64,000 nucleotides of DNA from Eimeria necatrix (taxonomy: Eukaryota > Apicomplexa > Conoidasida > Eucoccidiorida > Eimeriidae). The notes beneath the pieces are model-generated. The model searched no databases, had not been told where the DNA came from, and saw nothing but the letters and a program-made list of their open reading frames with translations. The DNA lies in the NCBI RefSeq assembly GCF_000499385.1, contig NW_013651754.1, forward strand, positions 1-64,000. Reading direction: 5' to 3'. A program made the translations under genes and the position numbers. Shown here piece after piece: positions 23,691-35,940 of this stretch. The number at the start of each line of letters is the position of its first letter. Positions within the stretch are counted from its first letter, which is position 1.

Positions 23691-25019
23691 GCACTGATCG
23701 ACTCCCAACGCATGCTAGCAGCTCGAATCGCGCTTTCTACAGGTAGTATTTCCCAGACTAGAGATTCGTGTGCTGAAGCTGCGATAGGTTCTGAGCTGCG
23801 AAGCCCGCAATATTATTTTTTGGGTTTCCCTTATCCGAAACTCATCGGTAGGCTTGTCGAGCAGGAGTGTTCAAGCGCAGTCACTAGCTTGCGAAGCCTG
23901 CCGTATGAAAGAAGCCATGTTGTATCACAGGTAATTAGTTAGAGGGAAATATCAACAAATTCCAACTTTTTGGCATCGCCTTCGAAAGGCAAAACAATAC
24001 ACACGTTCATACGAGCTTGTTTCAAGCTGCCAGGTTGGCTACCACACTCGGGCAATTCCCCAGCTTCAAATATAGAGTGATGGGAAACAGCGACGCAAGA
24101 GCTGACAAAGAGAGAAGAAGTTAAATATTTCCCCAGTAAGTAGCCAATTAAACGGTTGACTGAATGCAGAAAAAAATTAGACTGGAAAAGGAGCTGGAAA
24201 ATCTACACGTAGCATATTCTGACTGAATAGTGTCGGAGTGGCTGGGAGCACAGAAGAAACTCAACTCCTGAATCCAGTTATAGGAGAAAAATAAACGCAT
24301 GGAGCCTTGACACACCTCAGAACATATTCGAAAGTGTTTCAATGCGGTTTTCCTATGACACCCCGCGGGGTGTCGCCGAATTTACAGGGATGTCTTGGCG
24401 AAAACTCTAAGAGGAAGCTTCGAATTATACGCAAAATGCCAATGAAATGCCAAGCATTCAATTTGTTTTCCACTGGAATGTTGTGCAGCGTCTCAGGTGG
24501 AGAAACAATCCACCCCCAACTCTCAACCTCACATGAGCAGTCTGACCACGGCGTCAAACGTTCACTTACTGAAAAGACATAATACTAAACGGCAATGCAC
24601 TAGTTTTTCAGCAAAATGCCGGTGTGAAGACGCAGCTCATTTCGTTTCGACTCGTAAACACACGCAACCGGAGGGGCCGTATGCAGGTGGGACAAGGATA
24701 TTTGAGGATAATAAAGGCGCAGTTGCTTTCAAATGTAATGCTGCAGTCGGCAAGTGCTTCTGTACTTCCATGAGACTAATACATCTGTGGGCTTTTTATA
24801 GCTCTATAAAAAGGAAAAACCGTGCAAGATGGGAAAAGCCCCAAGATGGGGCACCAAGACTGTCTAGACACCGCTCACCTGGGGTTTGCGTGGGGTCGAA
24901 TGCAAGCGTCTCCACCTACATATCTGCTGGGTCGTCTTCGCCTTCATTTCGTCTTTTTTTTTGCTTACGGATGTTTCACTAAAGTGGTTTTAGGAGTTTT
25001 AATCCATACTGTTTGCATA
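23691..25019. other. Non-coding stretch upstream of the nucleoside transporter
   Basis: About 1.3 kb without a supported gene. The right part should contain the transporter promoter and 5' UTR. A 3' LTR of the retroelement could lie in the left part, but none was recognised. Confidence 0.4.
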
Positions 25020-26351
25020 ATGACCGGGGAAAGTGGTGTTGCTGGGAACTGCCCAAAGGTCCCCTCATCTCCGCAGGATGAGAAGATGACTCGCCGAGAA
25101 CATTATATGGCCTTAGCTGGTTGCGCCTTAACGGGTACGATGACCTTAATCCCGTTTCAGTTCGTCGCAGTAATGCTACCTGTTCTCTCGAATCACTTCC
25201 TTGAAGGAAAACAGCTGGGCAACTCTATGCTTGGGTTGTACCAGCTAATATGCGTGATCAGCCTTCTAGTAATTCTCAAGATAGGAGCTCTCCACAAGTG
25301 GCTTATTCAAGGGGGGCTCTTCTTATCATTGGCGTGTATGGCCGCTTTACCTCCAGTGTTCTTCTATGGAGCACTAAACTGCCGTATTGCCTTTGCTCAC
25401 ATAATTCTAGGCCTCTTGGGCGCATGCAACGGGGCTTTACAGTCTTCTGGGTTTGCTAGAGCGGCAATTCTGCCTCGGAATTATGTCGGCACAACTTCTA
25501 TAGGACAGGCAGTTGCAGGTTTAGTGGCCTTCGTCGTTACAGCCATCCTTATGAATGGAGTGTTCGACATGGACAAGGAGATTGACGTGAAGTGGTTTTG
25601 CAGCATATGTTGCGGCATATCGGTGCTACTGTGCGTTCTTTCAATGATGTACATGCACTTTTTCCTGAACGCGAAGGTATGCGTACAGTCTGTGAATAAC
25701 GCGCTAGAAGGTAAATCAGATGCAAAAACTGTACCAGATGACACTCCCACAAGTGTTGTTGATCTGGAGGAATCGAAGGTCAGACAGAGCAGTGGACCTG
25801 CCGGCAGTCAGGACGAGTCGCTGTTACCGCCAAGACCTTGGCTGACGATGATAAAGGGTTCATGGTGGGAACTGCTCAGTCTATTTTTAGTGTTTTTCAT
25901 AACATTTTCTCTGTTTCCCAAAGTTGGCCCCGTTTCATTCAACTTCGAAGGAAAAAGCCCATCGAAGATGGTGTTGCTTTTCGGCATGGAATTTGTAGGC
26001 GATTTCTTGGGCCGATCCTGTCTAACACTCCCGAACTTACATTCCGCATTTGGTTTTCTGTTTCTTCCGCGCAATGGCACCATCATTGCGTCGTTCTTGC
26101 GCCTAATCTTTTACGTCCCCTTCCTCATGGCCATGAAGATGGAGAATGTTCCGTTTATAAACAACTTCGTGTGGCTCATGATCATTCAGCTTCTCCTCGC
26201 CTTCACCCTTGGCTGGATCGGGACTCTGACTCTCATTCACTGCTCCCTATCTGTTACCCGAGTTTCCGAAAAGGCTCGCATGGGATCTCTTTCTACTATA
26301 GTTCTTGCTGTAGCCATAGGAATTGGCCTATATGTTGCTTTGGCATTCTAG
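25020..26351 (+). CDS. Equilibrative nucleoside transporter (ENT/SLC29 family)
   Basis: A single-exon gene of 443 residues from the ATG at 25020 (MTGESGVAGN); an upstream ATG at 24822 would add 66 residues of poor composition. Ten to eleven hydrophobic segments can be seen. The family signature of TM8, Gly-Asp followed by Gly-Arg, appears as FVGDFLGRSC (about 25993-26022), and the last helix ends IGIGLYVALAF. A hydrophilic loop (about residues 233-275) separates TM6 and TM7, as is usual for ENTs. Apicomplexans cannot make purines de novo, so plasma-membrane ENTs import purine nucleosides or bases. The reading frame is intact despite the decayed transposon upstream. Substrate range cannot be told from sequence. 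Confidence 0.85.
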   Translation: MTGESGVAGNCPKVPSSPQDEKMTRREHYMALAGCALTGTMTLIPFQFVAVMLPVLSNHFLEGKQLGNSMLGLYQLICVISLLVILKIGALHKWLIQGGLFLSLACMAALPPVFFYGALNCRIAFAHIILGLLGACNGALQSSGFARAAILPRNYVGTTSIGQAVAGLVAFVVTAILMNGVFDMDKEIDVKWFCSICCGISVLLCVLSMMYMHFFLNAKVCVQSVNNALEGKSDAKTVPDDTPTSVVDLEESKVRQSSGPAGSQDESLLPPRPWLTMIKGSWWELLSLFLVFFITFSLFPKVGPVSFNFEGKSPSKMVLLFGMEFVGDFLGRSCLTLPNLHSAFGFLFLPRNGTIIASFLRLIFYVPFLMAMKMENVPFINNFVWLMIIQLLLAFTLGWIGTLTLIHCSLSVTRVSEKARMGSLSTIVLAVAIGIGLYVALAF

Positions 26352-27760
26352 GACTACGTTGGACGTGCAGACCTTCGCCACGTGGTGTCAACAGTTTGTT
26401 GGGACCAACTACGGCCATGCTCCGCGCGTTTTGTCTAGCATGTGTTGGTAGTGTCGGTTTGGTGAATCTGAAGTCTGCACTGGTTCCATCATTTCGTACA
26501 GCCGTTGCTTTGTCTGGTCAGATCTTTCGCACGAGTTGCGTGCCTTGTAAGCTGCTCCAAAGTGGGATACAGCTACATAACTCCCAGTTGCAACCTGACC
26601 AAGCAAGCGCTGGCGGTTTCGCCCAGAGGCGCTGGTCCAAAGGTGCAACACTGCTCCTAATAAATCCAGTGGGCAAGTGGACGTGATCAGAATTCCAACA
26701 GCTTGGACTTCAAGGTCGCAATTATAAAACCACAAGCCTTTAAATTGCGCAGCCTGTGCACATAGAGGTGTGACTATCAAGAAACAACCAATTCAGTAGA
26801 TCGGTAAACTCTGCATAGACGTATAGGGGCACTCACTAGAAATCGAATATTCGGTGATTACTGCGAAAGCCTGAGCAAATGAAACTTATTAGGCAAGGTG
26901 CACTATTCTCATATTGTAGAGAGATATATTGCAAGGGTCCCCATTCATTTATAGCGGAGTCTGCTGACTAAAGATTTTGCATAGATATAGCGCCTGCGTT
27001 CAAAGTCTGCAGTACGGCTCTTCAGAAGTCTGCGCGTCCCGCAAATCGCCACTATGTAACAGAACCCGAGGCTCGATGCCACTGTTTCTTTTGCTTATTT
27101 GGCAATCTGTTCCTCGTCCCACCTCAAGATCCACTGCGAGCAATATTTTGCTCTGGAGGGCTTCTTACTTCTCGGACTTTTAGATCACTTGGAACTAAAG
27201 CAGTCGACCCGGATCTGCCTAGAGCGTTCGCAGACCTTTGCATATCAGATAGTCTGGATTTAGTGTTTCTGCTTCGTGGTAAGCAATTAGCAGTACCCTT
27301 CTGCCTACAACTCCGTGAATCTAAAGGGTTCAGCCTGGTGTCACACAACGCAAGCTTCTTGAATGGGTTCTCAGCAGTCCTTCACTTGCATCAAAAATTA
27401 GACGGAAAGGAAGAGGTCTCAGCTAGCAGCAATATCATGGGGCAGCGTCTCCCTCGAAAAAAATTCGTCCTCAAAAACTCTCCGAGCTTCCCGAAAATGA
27501 AGCAGCAACACTTCTTGCTGCAGCCGTCATCTGTGCAGCCGTTGCAGCAACGGCTTCAGCTTGAGTGACTAAATTGGTGACAAGTAAACGCAAGCCTTCG
27601 CTTGCATCCGTACGCCGCTGCTACATCTGTTGCAAAAGCTCCGCCGCCCACTAAGCTCGTGCTGTTCTTGCTCTAACAGCAACAGCAAGTGGTAGCACCA
27701 ACAAGCTGTGTAGCATGGCTTGCAGCCTTACTTGTCACTAATATTCATACAAACCGCTAT
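26352..27760. other. Tail-to-tail intergenic region
   Basis: About 1.4 kb between the transporter and the nucleotidyltransferase 3' ends. Short frames such as that at 27263-27568 lack recognisable features and are probably chance. Confidence 0.45.
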
Positions 27761-30700
27761 TTACGGTGGAGAATCCGACGGCCTTGCGGCTGCTTTTGCT
27801 GCGGGAGCACCAAGATCACTTCCGTGGCCACTGTTCGTCACCCCTTCGCCGCTCGAATTTTCTTTCTCTTCTCTGCTGCCCTTGAAATTGTCAGGCTGGG
27901 AACTTTGCTGTGGCCTTTCTGCTGCAGCAGCCTCCCCACTCCCTTGTGAAGCCTCCTGCTGAGGTCGCTCCTGTTGCAGCAGTAGCTGCAGAAAGCACAG
28001 CCCAACACTGCAAACGGCGCAACCTCAGCAATATTCATGGCAGCAAACTGGCAACAGTGGTTAAAAGTGGAAAACAGAAAAGGAGGCAGTATAATCACCT
28101 GCTGCACTGCTAGCAAATGCGCTAGCTGGGTCTTCGCATGTCTCCCCGACGCAGATGACTTCTTGCGCTCGCGCTTGCTTGTGGCTGTCTGTTCTCAAAT
28201 GCACGCTCACATGAACCAGCCACAATGCACCCTCAGCGCAGTGCACCCCCGACGCCTATCAGACTCCCTCTTCCCACTACAGCAACACCAGCAGCAACGG
28301 GCCAATCCAGCTGCAAAATTAATAAGAATTTACAATGCTTACCCGCCATTCGGCTGCATCTTGAAGAGCCGCCACCTGTTGCTTGGCAACAAGCAGAGCC
28401 TTCGCCTTGTCTGCCGTGCTGAGCAGTGCCACATCTTCCAACTTGAGGGAGAGCAGGTCGCTCGTTAGGGATGGGGCCTCCCTCTGTTTAACAGAGGGGC
28501 CCCTGTCTGAAAGAGGGGCTGCAGTAATCCCCCAAGGTGGCCTAGAACGCGCGTCATTTGATGAGCCCCCAGACGGTGGGTCCGTTGATGGCGGAGGTCC
28601 CGGCCGCCACAGTCCCGTTGAATCTCCAGCCCATGAGTGACCTCTAGAAGACGGTGTAGAAAACCCATCCCACTGCTGCTGCTGCTGCTGCTCCGACACC
28701 TTGAAAGCCTCATCTGGTTCCTGTCCGCCAGCGTCAGATCCCCAAGGAATAACACGGGGGCTCCCCGGAGCGCCCCCAACAGCCCATTTAGGAGCTGCCG
28801 CTTTCCCCTGAGGGTCCTCGGCCGGCAGATCAGAGGCCAAGAGACCCCCCCACTGAGGCGTCAACTTTCTATGCTCTGCAGGCTGCTTAGGAAGCCCACG
28901 AATGTCATCAATGTGACCGCAGCTTTCTCCTTGTGCTACTGGTGGTGTCGCTGCTGCTGCTGCTGAAGAGGCTCTCAAAGGCTCCTCCAAGGGAGCGCCT
29001 ACGCGGACCTGACCCTCAGAGGGCGCCTTCTGAGAATATGCTCCTCTAGAAAACGGCGAAGACGGCCTCGCTGCAGCCGACGCTGGGCGGGGGACTACAG
29101 TGCCAGCAGCCGAAGGCGATGCTGCCACTGCTGCCGATACCATTGCTGCTGGAATGGGGGTACCTCGCGTTCGAGGGGCACCCACAGACGTAGGCGTTCC
29201 AGCTGCAGGGGCCCCCACTACGGCGGCCCAATTACGCCTACCGGGGGCCCTCTGAGGTCCTTCCGCCTGGCTTTCTGAGACTACCAAGGCCCCACTGGGA
29301 GTAACTGGAGGAGGAGGAGGTGGCGGTGGCTGCTGAGGGGGTTCTGGAATGCCCCATGAAGGCATCCCTAAAGCCCCTCCCGTTTGCTTGGACATTCCAT
29401 CGCGGTAGCGAGCATTTCTGCCGGAGGCAGCAGAAGGCGTCGTCACATGCAGCCCTAAACCCTGCAACACCGCATTGGGGCCCATTCCCCTTGGGCCCCT
29501 TAGAGGCAGTGATATCCCTCCACGAGAAAATATCCCTCCCGGTTGGTGCTGCTGCTGGTGGTGAGTCCAGGTGCTGGGAGTGGGTGGGGCCCCTTCTGCA
29601 CCCCAGTGAGGGCTCTGAGCGTCAGCCGTCGGCTGGGGGAGCTTCCGTGGAATTCTCATGCCTCTGGGCTGCGCGCTTCTAGTGTTGTTGATAATGCTGC
29701 TTCCGGCGGATGCTGCAAAGTTCCAGTCACCAGAAACTCTTCGATGCCTCTCGTTAAGAGGCACTTCCCCCATACTTTCGGGAGCGTCACTGGCTACAGG
29801 GGCCTGTGCATCTTCTCGCGCAGGGTCCCCGCCTCCTCGGTGGTGCTGTTGGTCTTGTGGCCGCCCACAAGGTGGAGGAGAAGCTGATCGGCCCTGATGG
29901 CCTGTCAGAGCCGCAACATAGGAGCCGCCACATGCAGGGATATCTTGCTGCTGCAGCAGCTGGCGCTGCTCGAAGCCTACAGCGGCAGCGGCTGCTGACC
30001 GTTCCCCAAGAACTGCTGAGTCGGTTGTGCTGCTGCTGCTGCTGTTGCTGCTATTGCTGCTACTTCTCCGTTCCTCAGCAGATGCTGATGCATGCCTGGG
30101 AGCGTTCAGAGCGCGCTGAGGCTCACTAACGTCGCCCATAGGCGCCGAAGTACTCCAGCCCCCGGGCCTCCTTGGAGTCCCTTGGGCTTCTTTAGGGATG
30201 TTGGGACGCGGTCCCCCGAAACCTGAATTCGACACGTATCCCCGACCTTGCTGCTGCTGCTGCACCCTTGCTGCGACGACAGTGGAAAAGGGGGGTAGAT
30301 GGCGCCCGTGCTGGTAGCTTATGGCACCCACCGAACCTACGGGCCCTCCTTGGCGGGCCGCTCCTCTGTGTAGGCGTCTCCTGCTGATGCCTCCTACGGG
30401 AGACAAGTCAGCAGCCGCTGCAGCAGCAAGCGAAGGAGAGTTAATGTCATCTCCACGCCAGTGAGAGACGGCGCTGGCCCCGAGAGGGCCGCCTGCTGCA
30501 GCTGAGGAAATTCCCTCCAAAGGCCCCCCAAACAACGCCGCCTGGGTGGAGAACGGCCGTGCAGTTTGCCAGAAAGGGTCTCTGCTTGGAGGAAGTGCCT
30601 GCATATGATGGTGCTGCTGCAGATGCTGCAGTAGTAAGTGGTGCTGTTGGTGCTGCTGCTGTATGCTGTTTCGACCCCCCGTAGCTCTATGGCGAGTCAA

Positions 30701-33700
30701 AGAGAATGGATGCGTCTTCCTCATGCGGTCGTTGTAGGACCCGCGGGAGCCTCGCGGGGCTCCCTCAGCTCCTGTCCTATGCCCCCCTCCCCGAGCTTCC
30801 CACGGGGTGCGTCCCAGGCTGCAGGCACTCCTTGGTGACCCGATGGAAGGGGGTCCGGCAGCAGCTCGTACATCATTGGCGTAGCTGCCAGCGCTACTGT
30901 TCCTCCTGCACCCCCGTGTGCAGTACGGGAGAAGTATCTGAATGGTGATTGCCGCTTCTGCTGCTGCTGCTGCCTCGATTGGCAGTACAGCTACTTCAGA
31001 CACACCGGGCATTGGCGGCACTGGCCTAGGCCCTACCCAGCCTTCTTCCGCAACTCCTACTGACGCGTCACTGCTGCTCGACAGGGGCACAGCACAGTCT
31101 TCCGCAGCTGCTGCTACTGAAGAAGCAACAGGCTGATGGCTACAATTACAGAGACGAGATCCAAAGGCGTTCAGAGATGCACATGCATAATGGGGGCCAC
31201 CCCTCCTGGAGGTTGCCCGGGGAGGCCCACAGTGACTGCCATCTCCCGGGACTTTGCACAGAAGCTGACACAGAGCCAACAAGCCCCTCAATTCTTCTTC
31301 AGCAAGCCTCAGATTCAGTTTATGCGCGGGATGAGCCAGCTCCTGCTGCTGGTGCTGCTCCCGTTGCTCCCCATATTGCTGCCGAGCAGACGAGTGATTT
31401 GCCATCAACGGAGGAGCTGACGCCCCTTCCACTTCAGGAGACCCACGAACTTTCTCGTCAGACCTTTCTGCACGCTGTCCGCTTTCACCTGCCTCAGCCA
31501 CTCCACCATGCACTGATGCAGTGGTTGCGGCCCCTGAAAGCCCCTTAGACGACAGTTGAGGCTTCTGAGAATCCTCAGAAGGCCCCGGCGGCAAGCTCCC
31601 GGAGCTTACACGGGATTCTGAGGGGGCCTGACCATCCGATGCACCTAGCGACGCCCCTGTTTTCGAGCGTAGGCACCTTAAAAATTCTGCATAAGGGTCT
31701 CTCGTGGGACAGGGGACCTCATCGTCTTCAAGAGCTCCCCTGGGGTACTGTGATGGCCCCTTGCTCAATCTCAGCAGGATTAGCGGCTTAATCTGTGGCT
31801 GTAGAGCCTGCCGGTGTCGCAGGCGCTGAAGGTAGCTGTAGCTATTCTTGAAAACCAGGGACTTGAAAGCCTCCCCGTCTCCTCGCTGTAGCACTGCGGT
31901 GAGGGTGGCATGACCCCTCTTCAGAGCATCTACTAGTCTGATAAAGGCGGGCTCGCTGACACTCCTGCCCAAGTTGTTTGTGTTTAACAAAGGGTCCACC
32001 ACATTGATGCAACGCAATGTGAAGCCACCAGCGGCCCCAGCACGGGGCGGTGCCCGCGGGTGAAAAGGAGGAACAGAGAAACCACCCGTGAACCCCCGAG
32101 CACCTGACTGAGACCAACGATTCATCGGAGTCGCTGGTCCGCTTACGCGCCCACTGCCACTACCGCTGCTGCTGCTGCTGCTGCTCACGGGAGCAGTGGG
32201 GGAGCTCGGATCGGGCCAGTCAAAAGACTGGCCGCTTCGGTAGGCCCCTGGAAAACGTGAAGTGCCCCCCATGCCTCCGTAGCACATGCGAAAACTGCAA
32301 CAAAACACAGTGGCAGCAACAAGAAAAATGAGCGAATGGTTTGCATTTTCTGATTTGAAGTCTGTAGGCCTGCAAAAAAAAAGAGCAAGCAAAGACAAAC
32401 ACAAAACAGGAAGACCCGCAGCTGCAAATAATACAAGTTGCCCGACTCACCGCCTCCTGCACTCTTCTACAAATGCAAAATTTGCTATGCACTTGCAAAC
32501 GTGGCTTGTGACTGCGTCCCGCGGGACCCCTCTTTCAGGCTGTATGTGTTGGGCGACAAAGGCCAGGCGCTCCAGTCTCGGGTCTCCATCTCTGTGGTTG
32601 CCGCTGCTGTGTTCTGACATTTCCAACAACTCATTCAGAAACGGCATCTGCTGCAAGTGCAGCTGCTGCTGCTGAGGTTCACATCCTTCCTGCTGCAGCT
32701 GCTGCAGCAGCATCGCCTGCTGCTGCTGTTGCTGCGTAGCGAGGCGCAGCAGCCACAAGGGGAGGGGTCCTGCCGCAGTGGCAGCGAAGGCAGCCCAGTC
32801 AAAACTAGAGAAGTAGGAGAGGAACGCCTGGAGAACCTGGAGAGGACTTTGAAGCCTTGCGGGAGGAAGGCACGAGAACAAGTGCAGCACCAGCACCTCC
32901 AAGCAGTATGATGCCAGGAGACCCGACCGGCTGCCAAGTAGATGACTCTCATACGCCATCCACGCCTACAAACAAACAAATACTCGACAGAAGAAAATCA
33001 AATTTTCCAGGAGCCGCGCTGACAAACAGAGTTCCGGCCATGGAGAAAAGACAGCATGCAAAGCCACCATGGAAGTAACAACAGCCGCAACACCTGTTTC
33101 GAAACAGCTCAAGTTGCAACAAGAACTGCTGTCCAGACGTGAAACCATTAAGCGCAGCCTCAGCACTGCCCCGCTCTCAAAACCAGAATTGCATGACCCG
33201 TTAAGTGGGCTGTTGTGTATCCGCAAGACCCGCTAAAGCGAAGCGAGCCCTGACACAGGGCCACCGTCAAGCAGAGAAAAACAAATTCAAGTCGGTCAAT
33301 GGAAGCCTTTACAGCAACAAAGAAGGAACACCTCACCTTGACAAGGATTACAGACCGCTTGAAAAGGTGGTACCGACCAATACGGCGGTCCAGTAGCTCC
33401 AGAAGGGCTAAGGAGCAGCAGCCACCAACCTGAAGGCAAATTAAAATCGAAGAAGCACATACATCAACAAATACAACAGATAAAAGCCAGGCATGTATAA
33501 CCCCTTTCCCTTGCGGGCAGATTGGCTCCTTCAGTTTCTCCTTTCTTCAGGAGGCGTGTCACTAAGCCACCCCTTGCAGCACTCTGGGGCATCTTTTCGT
33601 GCTCTTTCAGACTAGGGCAATCCTTACTTTGTTCACTGACAAATCCACAGCCAGGCTGTCCACTTCAAGCTTCAAAATCTTCACGTCAGCCTTGACCAAA

Positions 33701-34986
33701 TGCACGTTCCGTATGCGGGGGCCCCGGCTTCCCCGCCCCCCGGGGCCCCCCGGGCCCTTGGGAGCATCGAGAGTTCCGGTGACTCCAGAAGAGTCTTTGA
33801 CCGAACCCTGGGATTCAACTTTCAGGTCTCCCCGTCTAAATCTCAGGTGGAGATACACCAAGAACGCCTCACTCTCTTCTTCCCCCTCCACCACTCCCGT
33901 CTCGGGAGAAAATGTTATCACGCCAACATCCAAATCCCCGTCTGGCAAATAAGTCAGCAGAGGAAAGGATCCGTAACGCAAAACAGCCACACATATGTCA
34001 GACAAACACCGCACGCTGCTGTTGCTGTTACTGGTGGCGCTGCTGCTGTTGCTGTTGCTCCCTCTTGACACGTTGCCGCTACTGCTACTACTGGGCACGT
34101 TGCTGGCGCTAAGGCTACCGCTGCTGCTGCTGCTGCAGTCGCAGCTGCTGCTGCTGGGATCTTCCGTCGAGGCCTGAAATGACGAAGGGAGCAAAGAAGA
34201 GTTATCAGGCACAACGCCAGACAATGCACCTGCACCCCACTCTGGGGCAGCTGCTGCTTCTGCTGTAGCTGCTCCTGTCAGCGCTGCTGCTGCAGTGGTG
34301 GGCGAAGGTGACGAAGACACCGAGAAAAAAGAGGACGGCGAGTCAGCGCGAGCCCTGCAGCAGCTCGAAGATCCCCTGCAAGCACGTCCTTCCGACTGCT
34401 GCTGTTCATTCTGCTGCTGCTGCTGTTTATCATGATGCGGCCGCAAGGCCTGGGGAGGCAGCAGCACTGCATCTCCCGCCGGGGAGAGCCGCTCCTGCAA
34501 GGGCTCTTGAGATATATTTCCTGCTGCAGCGCCTTCCGGTTGTGGTGGGTCCTGCTGCTGCAGCGCTGGTGGCTGCAGCTGTTGATTGCTCTGGTCTTCC
34601 TGCTGAGTCAGTTGCGACCGCTGGTCCGACGAGAGCAAGAGCTGTATTTGCTTTTGCTTCTGAAGCTCTTGATGCTGTTGCTGCTGCCGCAACTCCTGCT
34701 GCTGCCGCAACAGGACTCTGAAGTCCGTGAAGGCTTCGATGATGGCATCGCGGAGGTGCTCAAATGCCTCCGCCCGAACCCTCGACCGCTCCTCGTTTGG
34801 GCCTGCAAAGCACGCACAGAGAATATTTACTGCTCTGACGGACGTTTCTGCAGAAGAATCGCGAAGAAGATTCCGCGGGATGCGTAGCGCCCATGTGTTT
34901 CAAGAGTTCCCGAGCCACGTACCGAGGGCAGAAATGAAGTCATCTGCAAGAGCATCAAAGTCAGCTGGCACCGGAGGCAGCTCCAT
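27761..34986 (-). CDS. Giant non-canonical poly(A) polymerase / terminal nucleotidyltransferase-like protein
   Basis: Model: complement(join(27761..27985, 28099..28188, 28343..32294, 32451..32965, 33337..33429, 33628..34802, 34923..34986)), about 2,037 residues. Pol-beta-type nucleotidyltransferase core: the Gly-Ser motif and catalytic acids in YGSFPLLTYLPDGDLDV (residues about 298-315), a later strand ILKLEVDSLAVDLSVN with the third acidic residue (about 400-412), then CCSLALLELL and HLFKRSVILVK. The PAP-associated part follows (AWMAYESHLLGSRSGLLASY, about 445; FLSYFSSFDW; then DPLLNTNNLGRSVS about 720). This order resembles plant and protist poly(A)-polymerase-like nucleotidyltransferases. 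The N-terminal 250 residues and the last about 1,300 are poly-Gln/Ser/Ala/Pro low complexity. It should add A or U to RNA 3' ends. The acceptor at 28189 is weak, so exons 6-7 are less certain. Confidence 0.82.
34010..34710 (-). repeat. Dense CAG-type triplet repeats in nucleotidyltransferase exon 2
   Basis: On the plus strand this stretch is full of ctg/gct runs (for example 34010-34070, 34410-34430, 34675-34710). On the coding strand they read mainly as Gln and Ser runs. They are in frame and interrupted, typical of Eimeria homopolymeric amino-acid repeats. Confidence 0.8.
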
Positions 34987-35940
34987 GGCTGCTGCTGATG
35001 CTGCTGCTGCTGCAGCTGCTGCGTCAGCAACTAGTGCTGCCGGCGTCACGGCTGGAGGCAGACCGCGCCGGAGGCTCTTCGCCTCATGGCTTTCTGAGGT
35101 GTTGCTGTTGCCTAGGTGTCCAACCAAACAAGATTATACCATGGAGCGGGAGCAGCGATAACAACAACGCCAGCAGCGGCAGCAGACGACGACAAGCGCC
35201 GATCCAATCGCTCACGGTGGGAGGATGGCCCGCTGGTGCTGCTGCCTTAGAAGTGAGCAAGTTGCGACTTCGAAAGTTTTAGTCCTCAATATGGGTACTT
35301 ATTCTTCTCGTCCCCCTTATGGTCGCTGTTGGAGTAACTGCCGCCGCTCCTGGAGCGCATGCAGTTGCTGCTAGACAGGAAAGCGGCTACGGGACCGCCA
35401 CCCCTGTGTCTGCCGAGAATGTAGGGATCTTGGGTAATTAGAATGTCAATGAAAAGGCGTGGATAACCATGGCTTCAGAGAGGAAGGGGCCCCCACCGAC
35501 TCATCTGCTGCTCGGGGCCTGGGATCTTCAGCAGCAGCAGCTGCTGCTGTAGCTGCTGGTGCTCATGCTGCAGTGGTGTCTGTAGTGTAGTGTAGCCTGA
35601 CCGCTGTCGTTAGGTTCCCGTTTCTGGTGTAAAATGCATTTGCCTATGACTTGAACTACACATATTACAATTGTTGCAGCCGCTTCCTTAGCTGCTGCTG
35701 CTGCTGCTGCAGCGTAGTTTGCTTGAAGGGGCTTGGTCAGGTTGAGCGGAAGGAAAGCCTCCCCACTTGTGCTGTCGCCGTCTTGCATTTTTTTGACCTG
35801 GAAGTTGAAACGCCACCATATCTCAGTACGATGATGCAAGAGAAACCGCGCCCAATGTGTGTGGAAGCAGGTTTTCTGTGCTCGCACGGACGTGAGCACG
35901 CTATTCCGCTGTAGTTGTATCTGCGTTCTGTACCTCATTC
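34987..35940. other. 5' region of the nucleotidyltransferase gene
   Basis: Upstream of the chosen ATG the frame stays open to about 35133 without another ATG, so an extra 5' exon is possible. The region also carries a (CTG)6 run at 35692-35709 on the plus strand. Confidence 0.4.
35529..35556. repeat. CAG/CTG inverted repeat
   Basis: Four CAG units (35529-35540) run directly into three CTG units (35541-35549), so the arms are self-complementary and can form a hairpin in DNA or RNA. It lies outside any supported coding exon. Confidence 0.7.

Noticed and set aside
25838..26686. 282-codon plus-strand frame overlapping the transporter
   Set aside because: Out of frame with the intact transporter and lacking its own features.
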